This document shows positions 26,392-36,642 of a DNA stretch of 64,000 nucleotides, piece after piece (position 1 is the first letter of the stretch; every line of letters begins with the position of its first letter). The DNA comes from Rhizobiales bacterium Ga0077545 (GTDB lineage: Bacteria > Pseudomonadota > Alphaproteobacteria > Rhizobiales > Methylopilaceae), in assembly GCA_001464335.1 (NCBI GenBank), contig LNEV01000001.1:62001-126000 (forward strand), given 5' to 3'. A program made the translations under genes and the position numbers. The notes below the pieces were generated by a model. The model did no database searches. It was not told the DNA's origin and saw only the letters and a list, made by a program, of their open reading frames with translations.

Positions 26392-27882
26392 ATGCTGAAG
26401 ACGGGAAAAGAGCACCTTGAGAGTCTGAAAGACGGCCGCGTGGTGTACATCGGTAAGGACAAGGTCGAAAGCGTGGCCGACCATCCCGCCTTCTATAACG
26501 GTGCTCGTACGCTGGCCGGTCTCTACGACATGAAGCACGACCCCGCCTATGCGGACGTTCTGACACATGAAGAGAACGGAGAGGTCTTCAGCTCCTATTA
26601 TCTCATGCCGAAGTCGCGCGAAGACCTGACCAAGCGCATGGCCGCTCATAAGGCGATCGCCGACCGCACCTTCGGTCTGTTCGGCCGTTCGCCGGATCAT
26701 GTGGCGAGCTTCGTCGCCGGGATGACCACGCAGGCGGATGTACTCGATTCAGAAGGCGGCGGCCGCGGCTCTTTCGCCACCAACCTGCGCGCTTATTATA
26801 AATACGCCCGCAAGAACGATCTCTACATCTCCTACGCGGTTATCCCCGCGCCGGGTGCCCGCGATCCCAGCTTCGCCGGAAAGCGTGGCGACAAGGTGCC
26901 GGATCTGCGCGTTGTGCGCGAGGATGACGATGGCGTGGTGGTCAGCGGCATGAAGTTGCTCGCCACGGGCGCGGCTTTCTCCGACGAGATCTGGGTCGGC
27001 AATGTTCAGCCCCTGGCGCCCGACCGCAAGGATGAGGCGATGACATTCGCCATCCCGACGAACACAAAGGGCATCACGCTCTGGTCGCGCAAACCTCTGG
27101 AGCCGACGGCGGTCAGCGAATACGACAATCCGCTCACCTTCCGCTTCGACGAGACGGACGCCATTGTTCTGTTCGACAATGTCAAGGTGCCGTGGGAGCG
27201 CATCTTCTGCCGCGACAACCCGGCGCTGTCGAAGGACATCTATTATCGCACTCCATCGCACTGCTTCGGCAATCATCAGGCCAATATCCGGTTCTGGTCG
27301 AAACTGCAGTTCCTCGTCGGAATCGTGTCCGAGATTACGCGCGTCAATCAGAGCGCTAGGATTCCCAGCGTCAAGGAACACCTCGGCCGCTTCGCGGCTC
27401 TTGAGGCGATGATCGCGGGGATGATCCACGGCCAGATTCAGAATCACGAAGATCTCGGCAACGGCTATGTGTCTATCAACCGTCGCTATATGTACGGTGC
27501 CTTGACCTGGTGCACGGAGAACTACGCTCAGATTTCCGAGCAAATCCGTGAGCTTATCGGAGGCGGCGTTTTCATGATGCCGGCCGACATCTCCGTCATC
27601 CACGGCGAGGATACCAAGCAAACCTTCGATAACTACTGGGCGGGTGCGAGCGACAGCGCCGTGGAGCGCGTCAAAGTCTACAAGCTCGCATGGGACATGC
27701 TCGGCTCCGAATTCGGCTCGCGGCACTGGCAGTACGAGCGGTTCTATGCCGGGCCTCCTTTCGTGGTCCGCGATCACTCCTTCCGGGAGGCGCCGTGGGA
27801 TCAGTTCACATCCCGCGTAACAGATTTCATGAAGACCTACGATGTGCCGGCTCGGTGGCCTGAAGTAAAACAGACTAAATGA
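26392..27882 (+). CDS. 4-hydroxyphenylacetate 3-monooxygenase-family oxygenase (HpaB-like)
   Basis: A 496-residue FADH2-dependent monooxygenase with an N-terminal HpaB domain (about 1-270, including SYAVIPAPGARDPSF, HpaB-type substrate loop region) and a C-terminal acyl-CoA-dehydrogenase-like domain. It hydroxylates a phenolic ring using reduced flavin delivered by a partner reductase, here very likely the gene at 28585. The start at 26392 has GGGGAGAAG ahead of it; the 17 extra upstream codons are not family-like. It is first in the operon with MarR, flavin reductase and two deacylase-type genes. The family also includes pyoverdine/isonitrile enzymes and 4-hydroxybutyryl-CoA dehydratase-related proteins, so the exact substrate is unproved. 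Confidence 0.87.
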   Translation: MLKTGKEHLESLKDGRVVYIGKDKVESVADHPAFYNGARTLAGLYDMKHDPAYADVLTHEENGEVFSSYYLMPKSREDLTKRMAAHKAIADRTFGLFGRSPDHVASFVAGMTTQADVLDSEGGGRGSFATNLRAYYKYARKNDLYISYAVIPAPGARDPSFAGKRGDKVPDLRVVREDDDGVVVSGMKLLATGAAFSDEIWVGNVQPLAPDRKDEAMTFAIPTNTKGITLWSRKPLEPTAVSEYDNPLTFRFDETDAIVLFDNVKVPWERIFCRDNPALSKDIYYRTPSHCFGNHQANIRFWSKLQFLVGIVSEITRVNQSARIPSVKEHLGRFAALEAMIAGMIHGQIQNHEDLGNGYVSINRRYMYGALTWCTENYAQISEQIRELIGGGVFMMPADISVIHGEDTKQTFDNYWAGASDSAVERVKVYKLAWDMLGSEFGSRHWQYERFYAGPPFVVRDHSFREAPWDQFTSRVTDFMKTYDVPARWPEVKQTK

Positions 27883-27927
27883 CCGGTCGATAGCCCCACA
27901 ACGCGCGGGCCAACCCTGGAGCACAGC

Positions 27928-28569
27928 ATGCGTAAGGATCATGCAGAAATCATACCGGATGGGCCTCTTAAGGAGGTTATTCGCACTGTGACCCGCGAGG
28001 AGCTTCTCCACGAGGGATCTGACGCGATCTTTCGCGAGCTCATCAACAATTTGCTGTTGATGTCTAAACAACTCCAGACGCTGCGCACCGAGATGGCCGA
28101 CCAGCTCGGCGTCAGCGAGCCGCAATACCGCGTATTTACGACAGTTCTTCTTTTGCAGGGCGATGGCGGCGTTAGCGTGGGCACGGTTGCCAGCGCTCTG
28201 CATGTAACGGGTGCTTTCGTTACGGCCGAGTCCGGCCGGTTAGTTCGGATGGGCCTGCTGCAAAAGACGTCCGACGAGGCGGACCGCCGCAGTGTTCTGC
28301 TGTCGGTGTCCGCCAAGGGCGCGAGGCGTTTTCAGAATTTTGTAGACTCGTTGCGTAGGGTCAACGACGAACTCTTTCGGGATCTCACGCGAGAGGAGTT
28401 TCTCTTTTTTAGCGGGCTGATCCGCCGGCTGGTGATGAACGGAGCGCGCGCTTCGCTTCTCGCAAAAGCGCTAGTCACAGAAGAGACGCTCGCGCGCGAG
28501 CACGAGAGCGCAGATTTCGACGAACTCCAGGCCGATGACGCAAGCCGCTTCGGAAAAGATGCGGGTTGA
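27928..28569 (+). CDS. MarR-family transcriptional regulator
   Basis: A 213-residue winged-helix regulator with the MarR layout: a helical N-terminus, LGVSEPQYRVFTTVLLLQ, the recognition helix in VGTVASALHVTGAFVTAES and the wing DEADRRSVLLSVSAKG. It lies within the operon, between oxygenase and reductase, and probably represses this cassette until a phenolic ligand binds. N- and C-terminal extensions make it longer than typical (140-160 residues). Confidence 0.85.
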   Translation: MRKDHAEIIPDGPLKEVIRTVTREELLHEGSDAIFRELINNLLLMSKQLQTLRTEMADQLGVSEPQYRVFTTVLLLQGDGGVSVGTVASALHVTGAFVTAESGRLVRMGLLQKTSDEADRRSVLLSVSAKGARRFQNFVDSLRRVNDELFRDLTREEFLFFSGLIRRLVMNGARASLLAKALVTEETLAREHESADFDELQADDASRFGKDAG

Positions 28570-28584
28570 TCAAGGAGCTGTTCG

Positions 28585-29112
28585 ATGGATAACGCAATCA
28601 CGGCTCCGGTGCCGCCGTCAGCTCGCGAGACTGGCGCACGCGACGCTTTCATCAGCGCCATGCGCAGGGCCGTTTCGACCGTATGCGTTGTAACTACGGA
28701 TGGACCCTTCGGTCGCTTCGGCGTCACCGTCAGCGCTATGGTATCCGTTACCGCGGACCCACCGGCCGTTCTCATCTGCATCAACAAGACAAATTTCGTC
28801 ATTCCCGCAATCATGGGAAATGGCTGCTTCAGCTTGAATTTTCTTCGGCACGATCAGAAGGACATCGCGGAGGTTTTCGCGGGACGCACGCCGTCGCCGG
28901 AGACTGACCGGTTTTCGTGTGCGGCGTGGAGCACGCTCGTGACAGGAAGCCCCATCCTTGAGGGGAGTGTCGCAAGCTTCGACTGCAAGCTGGCGGAACG
29001 GGTCGTGTTCGGATCGCACACCTTGTTCATCGGCTCAGTGGTCAATGTAAGAGCGGGCGAAGACCAGCCGCTGATCTATCACGACCGTAATTATGTCAAG
29101 CTCGCGTCCTGA
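28585..29112 (+). CDS. Flavin reductase (HpaC-like)
   Basis: A 175-residue flavin reductase-like protein with the FMN-binding split-barrel fold (RRAVSTVCVVTTDGPFGRFGVTVSAM, split here as AVSTVCVVTTDG and GRFGVTVSAM; CINKTNF; CFSLNFL). It uses NAD(P)H to make reduced flavin for the oxygenase two genes upstream. It is 15 bp after the MarR stop. Together they form a two-component monooxygenase system. Confidence 0.87.
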   Translation: MDNAITAPVPPSARETGARDAFISAMRRAVSTVCVVTTDGPFGRFGVTVSAMVSVTADPPAVLICINKTNFVIPAIMGNGCFSLNFLRHDQKDIAEVFAGRTPSPETDRFSCAAWSTLVTGSPILEGSVASFDCKLAERVVFGSHTLFIGSVVNVRAGEDQPLIYHDRNYVKLAS

Positions 29113-29140
29113 CGCGTGAATTCCAAAGGCGTCAATCATC

Positions 29141-30424
29141 ATGAAGGCGGCTGAAGCTGTGCGTTCAGAATTTTTAAAGAAGGTTGAAAGCTCCAGGGGG
29201 AGACTTGTCGATTTATGTTGCGAGCTGATTGCTACGCCGAGCGAGAACCCGTCCGGTGATACGTCGGCAATCGCGGCAAAGGTCTCCGCCGTTCTTGGTG
29301 AGATCCCCGGAATGGTTCTGGAGCGGATCGAACCCAAGCCCGGAATCGTCAACCTCGTTGGGCGGATTTTCTGCGGAAGCCCTGGTCGGCGGCTCGTTTT
29401 AAATGCCCACCTCGATACGTTCCCGGTCGGCGATGCATCCTTGTGGACCGTGCAACCGTTCGGGGGCAAGCGGGACAACGGACGTATTTACGGACGTGGT
29501 TCGTGTGATATGAAGGCGGGTCTGGCCTGTGCGCTTGAGGCGGCGACGCTGATCGCGGCCGAGCGCGAACACCTTCATGGTGAGCTCGTACTGACCCTTG
29601 TCGGCGACGAAGAGACCGGGGGCAAGTGGGGCACGAGTTATCTTCTCGAAAACGTGCCTCACGCTGCGGGCGATGCGATGCTGAGCGGCGATGCCGGCTC
29701 TCCGCATGTTCTGAGGTTCGGAGAAAAAGGGCTTGTCTGGCTCGAGGTCAGCGCAGGCGGCCTCTCCAATCACGGTGCACATGTCCATCTCGGTCGAAAC
29801 GCGATCGACGCGTTGCTGACGGCTCTTAACCGCATCGCGACGCTGAAGGACATGCGATGTCCGCTGCGGGACGACATTCTCGACGCTATGAAAGAGGCGC
29901 GCCCGGTATCTGAACCCATTTCGGGCGAGGGCGAATTTCAGACCCTTTCGAGCGTGACGGTAAATATAGGAACGATCGAAGGCGGTCAGGCGATGAACCT
30001 CATCCCGGCCAACGCGAAGGCGCAGATCGACATTCGGATTCCGCCGGGTCTGACAACGTCGGAAATTATCGCCCGAATTTCAGAGATGGTAAGCGATCTC
30101 CCGGATGTGTCGTTCCGCGTGCTCTCAAGCACAGAGCCGAACGTAACAGATCCCGGACATGAAATCGTGCAGCGTACGCTCGTGAATGCGCAGGCGATGC
30201 TTGGCGACAAGGTCGTGCGCAATATGCGCGTCGGAATGTCGGACGCGCGGCTTTACCGCGATCACGGTGTGCCTTCTGTGGTGTACGGACCTAGTCCGCA
30301 CAACATGGGGGGGGCCGATGAATTTGTTGATGAGGAAGACCTTTACACGGTTTTCCACGTTCACGCCCTCACGATCTACGACTATCTGTCCGCGACAAAC
30401 GCGCCGGACGCAAATTTTATTTGA
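29141..30424 (+). CDS. M20-family metallohydrolase (ArgE/DapE/carboxypeptidase-like)
   Basis: A 427-residue zinc amidohydrolase. Metal/catalytic residues are visible in NAHLDTFPVG (His and Asp), RGSCDMKAG (bridging Asp), VGDEETGG (Glu pair) and SPHNMGG (C-terminal His), with the dimerisation lid between. It hydrolyses N-acyl amino acids or dipeptides in the cytoplasm. It is 28 bp after the flavin reductase and followed by an aspartoacylase-type gene 18 bp on, so the cassette seems to strip acyl or amino-acid groups from an aromatic conjugate (inference). Confidence 0.87.
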   Translation: MKAAEAVRSEFLKKVESSRGRLVDLCCELIATPSENPSGDTSAIAAKVSAVLGEIPGMVLERIEPKPGIVNLVGRIFCGSPGRRLVLNAHLDTFPVGDASLWTVQPFGGKRDNGRIYGRGSCDMKAGLACALEAATLIAAEREHLHGELVLTLVGDEETGGKWGTSYLLENVPHAAGDAMLSGDAGSPHVLRFGEKGLVWLEVSAGGLSNHGAHVHLGRNAIDALLTALNRIATLKDMRCPLRDDILDAMKEARPVSEPISGEGEFQTLSSVTVNIGTIEGGQAMNLIPANAKAQIDIRIPPGLTTSEIIARISEMVSDLPDVSFRVLSSTEPNVTDPGHEIVQRTLVNAQAMLGDKVVRNMRVGMSDARLYRDHGVPSVVYGPSPHNMGGADEFVDEEDLYTVFHVHALTIYDYLSATNAPDANFI

Positions 30425-30442
30425 CTAGCTGGAGCAGTGGAG

Positions 30443-31441
30443 ATGAGTGACAAGGAAATCATGGAAGTCGCCGGCATCAAGGTCCAGCCCGGTACGATCC
30501 AGCGGGGGTCTATTCCTGTTCTGGAACTTGCGGACGGAACGCCGATCTCGTTGCCGCTCATTCTGATCAATGGCGCGAAGCCGGGACCACGCCTTTACAT
30601 CGGCTCCGCGATTCACGGCGACGAAGTTACCGGCATCGGCGTTCTGATCGAGGCGCTGAAGCGTATCGATCCCAAGACACTCTCCGGGCAGATCATCGCT
30701 GTGCCGGTGCAGCAGCCTCTCTCGCTCTATGCGGACCACCGCCTGCCGCTCGCTCAGCTGCTTAAGTCGCCGCTGGATCAGTCGCCGTCGGATGCTTGGC
30801 TCGTGTTCCCCGGAGACAAGAACGGCAACGTCGCGCAGCGCTTCGCCGCCAATATTTTCGAACTGATCAAGACGTGTAAATATGCAATCGACATTCATAC
30901 CCCGACGCGTGGCGGCCGCTATGTGCCGATCGCCATTCTGCCGGCCTCCAAGGAAAAAAACTTCAGCGATGTGCTGGAGTTCGCCAAGGCGATGTCGCCC
31001 GGCTACATCATGTGCAACGACACCGGCATCTATGTCGAAAATGGTATTCTCTGCGTCGAATGCACGCGCGCCGGAATTCCGTGCTTCACGTTCGAGCTTG
31101 GAGAGGGCGGCCGGCTTGAGGACGAATTGGCCCAGATCGGCGCGACCTGCGTGCTGAACGGCATGCACTGGATGAGCATGATCGACGTCAAGCCGACCCC
31201 TGCCAAGAAAACCTACATCATGAAGCAGTTCATCGGCCTGCGTGCGGAGCACGGCGGCCTTCTTTACACCGAGGCCGAACTAGGCACCGAGGTCAGCAAA
31301 GGCCAGTTGCTGGCGCGCATCGTCAATGTGTTCGGCGACGAGGTGCAGCGCGTGGTTGCGCCATTGGATGGCGTGTTCGTACGCTCGACTACGCTGTCGA
31401 ATGTTGCGTCAGGCGACCGGGTCGCAACCATCGGCGTTTAG
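30443..31441 (+). CDS. Succinylglutamate desuccinylase/aspartoacylase-family deacylase
   Basis: A 332-residue M14-like zinc deacylase. The motifs GSAIHGDE (His and Glu zinc ligands) and IDIHTPTRGG (His ligand) are clear, and the C-terminal half has the beta-rich AstE/AspA extension. It removes an acyl group from an N-acyl amino acid or similar amide. GGAG lies eight bases before the ATG at 30443; a GTG six bases upstream is less well placed. It ends the operon; a stem-loop-forming AGCGGG...CCCGCT sequence follows at 31467-31495 without a T-tract. Confidence 0.85.
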   Translation: MSDKEIMEVAGIKVQPGTIQRGSIPVLELADGTPISLPLILINGAKPGPRLYIGSAIHGDEVTGIGVLIEALKRIDPKTLSGQIIAVPVQQPLSLYADHRLPLAQLLKSPLDQSPSDAWLVFPGDKNGNVAQRFAANIFELIKTCKYAIDIHTPTRGGRYVPIAILPASKEKNFSDVLEFAKAMSPGYIMCNDTGIYVENGILCVECTRAGIPCFTFELGEGGRLEDELAQIGATCVLNGMHWMSMIDVKPTPAKKTYIMKQFIGLRAEHGGLLYTEAELGTEVSKGQLLARIVNVFGDEVQRVVAPLDGVFVRSTTLSNVASGDRVATIGV

Positions 31442-32125
31442 ACGCAAAGCAGAACGACGGGTCTCAAGCGGGTCGGTCCACGTGACTGGCCCGCTCCGAA
31501 GAAGTGGCCTAGTTCCAATCTCAAGGCATTATTGGCTTGGCTGCCGGACGGCGCGGCTCGATGAAGGTGTGTTGCACCGACAGTGACGCTCCTACTTCGC
31601 GTAGTATTTGCCAGGGTTTGTCCCTCGACGAGGCAGTACGACCAGACGTGGTTGGGATGTTTCGGCCGAAGCCAGACGCGCAATCCGTCATTCAATCAGA
31701 GCGTTGCTCCCGACGTTCACCGCATCGCCGTGATGCGACGATAGCCATAGCGGCCGTAGCGAGAGGTCCGCCGGACGATGTCAGCGGTCAACGTCTCTTC
31801 ATCGTCCGGCCGTTCATTATCCTGCGCTTATCCGAGCAGTGCTGACCAAGAACCTTGCAGGCAAAGCCTGTGAGACAGAGAAGTTTGCGACAAACGCCAA
31901 TGCAACGGCGGGCAGGGCAATGGGCAAGGCCGTTGACGCCGCGGTGCTGAAGGCTGAGATGGAGGCCCGCTTCCCCGGCCTTGTATGGGCGTCGCGCTCG
32001 ATATCGGCTTCAACGTCGCTAAGGGCGAGATGAAGTGGGGCTGAAATCATTAGCAATTGCGACTTCATCCGGAGGACCTACGAAGAGAACGGCAGGAATC
32101 TTCTTGTCGTTCTCCGACTGCTGAC

Positions 32126-32160
32126 AAACCCTTGGCGAGAGCTGGGGTTTTTTGATTTTC
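32126..32160 (+). terminator. Terminator-like hairpin
   Basis: AAACCC (32126-32131) pairs with GGGTTT (32145-32150) across a 13-base loop and is followed by TTTTTTGATTTT. It may end a decayed upstream transcription unit. Confidence 0.5.
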
Positions 32161-32452
32161 TTGGGTATGCTGAAGAAATAACGGCAGGGCGTACTTCAAC
32201 GTGACCCTAAGTTTTGTTCACTTCGGTCGATCTCGCATGGCCGCGCCGTCCGGTCCGTACGCACTCAGAGATAACTGCTCATCATGCTGACACGCGGGGG
32301 TGGATGCAGCCGATGAGCTGGAATCGGGATCCATTGGTTGCGCGCGTTGTTTACGGGGATCCGCCATCGAAAGACGGCGATATGGACGCGTCCGCCGGGA
32401 GACAGTTTAGCGGTGGCCATTGCGGAGGTGGGCCGACCAGATCCGCTGCCCA

Positions 32453-32466
32453 ATAATACGTATTAT
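32453..32466. promoter_or_regulatory. 14-bp palindrome, candidate operator of the sulfur cassette
   Basis: ATAATACGTATTAT is a perfect 14-bp palindrome in an AT-rich stretch 107 bp before the binding-protein start of the sulfur-scavenging operon. It could be a LysR-type or similar operator; the only LysR sequence nearby is a remnant at the other end of the cassette. Confidence 0.45.
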
Positions 32467-32572
32467 AAATGTAGTATATGGAAAAATACAGATATCAACA
32501 GAAAATGCTCTTTACATTATCTACTAGATTGGTGGATTATGCGGCCTCAGATCGACAGACACGAGGCTCTCT

Positions 32573-33592
32573 ATGGTGTTTCCACCTACACGCCGGAAGT
32601 TTCTCTCCTTCCTATTGTCAGTGACGCTCATCCCGTTGAGCGCCAGTTTTGGCGATGCCGAAAGCCCGTTGCCGGCCGAGGTGTCGCCTGGCACTAAGCT
32701 CGTAGTCGCCGACCAAAACCAGGTTGTGCAGACGCTGCTCAAAGCGTCAGGCGAGCACGACAAGCTTGCGGCGGATGTCTCATATGCGAACTTCCTTGGA
32801 GGCCCAGCTATTCTGGAAGCTTTCCGTGCGGGAGCGCTTGATCTGGCCCAAGTTGGCAATGCGCCGCCAATCCAGGCTCATGCCGCTGGCGAACGTGTGC
32901 TGATCGTCGGTGCTAGGCGCACTTCGGAAGCCGACTATACCCTCGCCGTCCGTCCAGGCTTGAAAATCGAGCGGCTGGAGGATCTCCGCGGCAAGCGTAT
33001 AGCCTATGGTGAGGGTACCGGGCGCCAGCCTTTCGTGCTGAACGCACTCAAGCTCGCGGGTCTCACTCGTAAGGACGTGACACTGGTACCATTGCGAGCC
33101 GCAGACTTTCCGGATGCCATCCGCACCGGCCAAGTCGACGTCGCGGCGCTGAACGAGCCGCATTTCTCGCGCTACATCCGCGACTTCGCTGCCGAGGGCG
33201 GGAGCGCCTTGCCGCAGTCCGAGCATGATCGTCTGCCCCGGAATCTCAGTTACCTCTATGCGCATGAGAATGCTCTGAATGATCCCGACAAGGCGGCCGC
33301 GATCCGCGAATTCGTCGTCGCATGGTCGCGCGCCCTGCTATGGTCGCGTACCGACAGCGAGGCGTGGATCGACGCCTATTACGTCAAAGGTCAGAACCTG
33401 AAGGTCGAGGACGGCCGCACCATCGTCGCCTCGGAGGGCACCCTAAGCTTCCCGGCGCTAAGTTCGCTTATCGCGGAGCAGCAGCTCTCGATCGACCTCA
33501 TTCACGAAGCTGGTGACATCCCCAAACGCCTCGACGCGCGGGAGGAGTTCGATTTGCGCTTCGACACCGTCGCCGCAGCCGCAACCAACTGA
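32573..33592 (+). CDS. Sulfonate/organosulfur ABC substrate-binding protein
   Basis: A 339-residue SsuA-like periplasmic receptor with a twin-Arg-like signal (TRRKFLSFLLSVTLIPLSA), so export may use Tat. Core motifs are GTKLVVADQNQVVQTLL, EAFRAGALDLAQVGNAPP and LEDLRGKRIAYGEGTG. The genes after it are permease, ATPase, an NtaA/SnaA-type monooxygenase and an FMN reductase, the classic layout for using organosulfur compounds when sulfate is scarce. The ligand is probably a sulfonate or sulfone (inference). Confidence 0.87.
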   Translation: MVFPPTRRKFLSFLLSVTLIPLSASFGDAESPLPAEVSPGTKLVVADQNQVVQTLLKASGEHDKLAADVSYANFLGGPAILEAFRAGALDLAQVGNAPPIQAHAAGERVLIVGARRTSEADYTLAVRPGLKIERLEDLRGKRIAYGEGTGRQPFVLNALKLAGLTRKDVTLVPLRAADFPDAIRTGQVDVAALNEPHFSRYIRDFAAEGGSALPQSEHDRLPRNLSYLYAHENALNDPDKAAAIREFVVAWSRALLWSRTDSEAWIDAYYVKGQNLKVEDGRTIVASEGTLSFPALSSLIAEQQLSIDLIHEAGDIPKRLDAREEFDLRFDTVAAAATN

Positions 33593-33614
33593 TCTGACGC
33601 CCAAGGGAGTTCCC

Positions 33615-34486
33615 GTGACTTACGAAGCCGACGCTTATTCACTGGGCCTGGCCGGCCGCGAACACCGCGCCGCTGACGCGCCGGTCGGTGCTGTTCATGC
33701 AACACTGTGCAGGAAAAGCCGCTTCATGCCGGGCCGCCTCCCGCGCGGCGGGGTCCTGTTCGGGCCGATCGCCTTGCTCGTGATCTGGCAGCTTGCCTCG
33801 TTGATCGGCATCCTTCCCGAGAAACTGCTAGCAGCACCGACGACTGCGGTCGCGACTTTCTACGACATGATCGTAGAAGGGACTCTTGCGCCGCACTTCT
33901 TTGCCTCCGCTACCCGCGCCTATCTCGGGCTCGGCATCGGCGTTGCTCTTGGCATCGCGCTGGCGCTTGCCTCTGGCCTCAGCCGCGTCGGCGAAGCTTC
34001 GATCGACGCGCTCGTCCAGATTAAGCGGGCGGTGCCGAGCTTGGCGCTGATCCCGCTGGCGATCCTCTGGCTCGGCATCGGCGAGACAATGAAGATCGCG
34101 ATAATCACGACGAGCGTGCTGGTGCCCGTCTACATTAATACGCATGCGGGGCTGCGCGGCATCGACCTGCGCTATGTCGAGCTCGCGCGGACCGTCGGGC
34201 TCAGCTACCGCGAATTTATCACGCGCGTAGCCCTGCCCGGTGCGCTTCCGGGCTTCTTCACCGGACTCAGACTCGCCGTGACCACATGCTGGACGGCGCT
34301 CGTCGTTCTCGAGCAGATCAACACAACCGAGGGCGTCGGTTATCTAATGAGCCGGGCGCGCGACTATGGACAGACCGACGTCATCGTCGTCGGCCTCGCC
34401 ATCTACGCGGTGCTCGGCCTGACCTCGGACCTGACGGTGCGCTACTTCGAGCGCCGCGCGCTCTCCTATCGCCGGGTGCTCGGCGC

Positions 34487-34490
<4 letters not shown>
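33615..34490 (+). CDS. ABC transporter permease (SsuC-like)
   Basis: A 291-residue membrane protein with about six helices and the EAA loop (ELARTVGLSYREFITRVALPG). The GTG at 33615 has AAGGGAG five bases ahead and lies 22 bp after the receptor stop, so it is preferred over an earlier in-frame ATG that overlaps the receptor gene. Its stop overlaps the ATPase start (ATGA). Confidence 0.9.
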
Positions 34491-35233
<743 letters not shown>

Positions 35234-35245
35234 GGGATTAAACCC

Positions 35246-36619
35246 ATGTCCAGGCAGCTCCATCTCAACCTGTTCATCCATGGCCGCGGCCATCATGAAG
35301 CCGCGTGGCGGCACGGGGGCTCGACGCTCCTGCCGTTGACCGACATCCGCTACTACACCGAGCTTGCGCAGATCGCCGAACGCGGCCTGTTCGACTCCGT
35401 TTTCTTTGCCGACGCTCTGGCGATCGGTGATGGGATCAGGCATGTCGCTCGCGGCGGCCTCGAACCAATCACGACGCTCGCCGCGCTCGCGGGCTCGACG
35501 ACCCGCATCGGCCTCATCGCCACCGCCTCGACGACGTATACCGAGCCCTACAATCTCGCGCGGCAATTCTCCTCTCTCGACCACATCACTGGGGGGCGTG
35601 TCGGCTGGAACATCGTCACCTCATGGGTACAGGGCGCGGGGCCGAATTTCGGTTACGACCGCCAGATCGAGCACGCTGAGCGCTATGAGCGCGCTTTCGA
35701 ATTCATTGATGTCGTGACGAAGCTTTGGGATAGCTGGGCGGACGATGCCGTGGTGGATGATCGCACCTCCGGTCTCTACGCTGACACCGGCCGCATCCGC
35801 GAGATTCGCCACGAGGGCCGCTTCAATAAGGTCGGAGGCCCACTCAACATTCCCCGCTCGCCGCAGGGTCGCCCCGTCTTCGTGCAAGCCGGGTCGTCGA
35901 CGTCCGGGCGCCGCTTCGCTGCGCACTGTGCCGAGGCCGTGTTCACCGCACAGCTGGAGAAGGAGACGGCGGCCGAGTTCTATGCCGATCTAAAGGCGCA
36001 GGCCGCAGCGATCGGGCGTTCGCGCGACGAGATCCTGATCCTCCCAGGCCTCAGCGCCGTTATCGGCTCAACGGAGGCCGAGGCGAAGCGCTTGCTGCAT
36101 GAGTTGAACGAGCTAACGCATCCGAGCGTCGGCCTTGCCCGGCTCTCCAATCGCTTCGGTGGGCACGACTTCTCCCATCTCGATCTCGATGCGGTGCTTT
36201 CGCCCGACGACTTTCCGGATCCCGCAAGCGTCCAAGGCGCGCAGAGTCGCGCCGCGGTAATTCTGTCGCTCGTTCGGCGTGAACGGCCGACGCTGCGCGG
36301 CCTGCTCCACAGCCTGGCCGGCGCGCGCGGCCACTTCACGACGGCCGGAACCCCCGAGCAGGTCGCGGACATCATCGAGGACTGGTTCACATCAGGTGCC
36401 GCGGACGGCTTCAACGTTATGCCACCGGTACTTCCACTCTTGCTCAACACCTTCGTCGAGCAAGTGGTGCCGATCCTGCAACGCCGTGGGCTATTCCGCA
36501 CGGAATATAGCGGCGGGACGCTGCGCGATCATTACGGCCTCTCGCGACCTGAAAGCATCTATTTCGGCGCAGGCGCCCACGACCTGCCGCGCACTGGTCT
36601 TCACGCCATCTCGGCCTAA
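35246..36619 (+). CDS. FMNH2-dependent monooxygenase (NtaA/SnaA/DszA family)
   Basis: A 457-residue luciferase-like flavin monooxygenase. Family features include HHEAAWRH near the N-terminus, FDSVFFADAL, TTRIGLIATASTTYTEPYNLAR (in part, TASTTYTEPYNLAR), the GGRVGWNIVTSW motif and VFVQAGSSTSGRRFAA. Such enzymes cleave C-N or C-S bonds (nitrilotriacetate, dibenzothiophene sulfone, alkyl sulfones) with reduced FMN from a separate reductase, here the next gene. Context favours desulfurisation. Confidence 0.9.
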   Translation: MSRQLHLNLFIHGRGHHEAAWRHGGSTLLPLTDIRYYTELAQIAERGLFDSVFFADALAIGDGIRHVARGGLEPITTLAALAGSTTRIGLIATASTTYTEPYNLARQFSSLDHITGGRVGWNIVTSWVQGAGPNFGYDRQIEHAERYERAFEFIDVVTKLWDSWADDAVVDDRTSGLYADTGRIREIRHEGRFNKVGGPLNIPRSPQGRPVFVQAGSSTSGRRFAAHCAEAVFTAQLEKETAAEFYADLKAQAAAIGRSRDEILILPGLSAVIGSTEAEAKRLLHELNELTHPSVGLARLSNRFGGHDFSHLDLDAVLSPDDFPDPASVQGAQSRAAVILSLVRRERPTLRGLLHSLAGARGHFTTAGTPEQVADIIEDWFTSGAADGFNVMPPVLPLLLNTFVEQVVPILQRRGLFRTEYSGGTLRDHYGLSRPESIYFGAGAHDLPRTGLHAISA

Positions 36620-36642
36620 CCCTTCGCAAAAGGAATCGAATA

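Larger units (their letters stand above)
31442..32572. other. Gene-poor region (1.1 kb)
   Basis: No intact gene is supported. A GTG-started plus-strand frame at 31839-32033 reads smoothly (LAGKACETEKFATNANATAG) and continues in another frame with GVALDIGFNVAKGEMKWG. This looks like a short gene broken by one frameshift, of unknown family. A terminator-like hairpin and a 14-bp palindrome lie downstream. Confidence 0.5.

Noticed and set aside
26749-28203. A 484-codon minus-strand frame opposite the HpaB-like gene
   Set aside because: It is antisense to a gene with clear motifs, has no recognisable domain and arises from GC-rich third positions.
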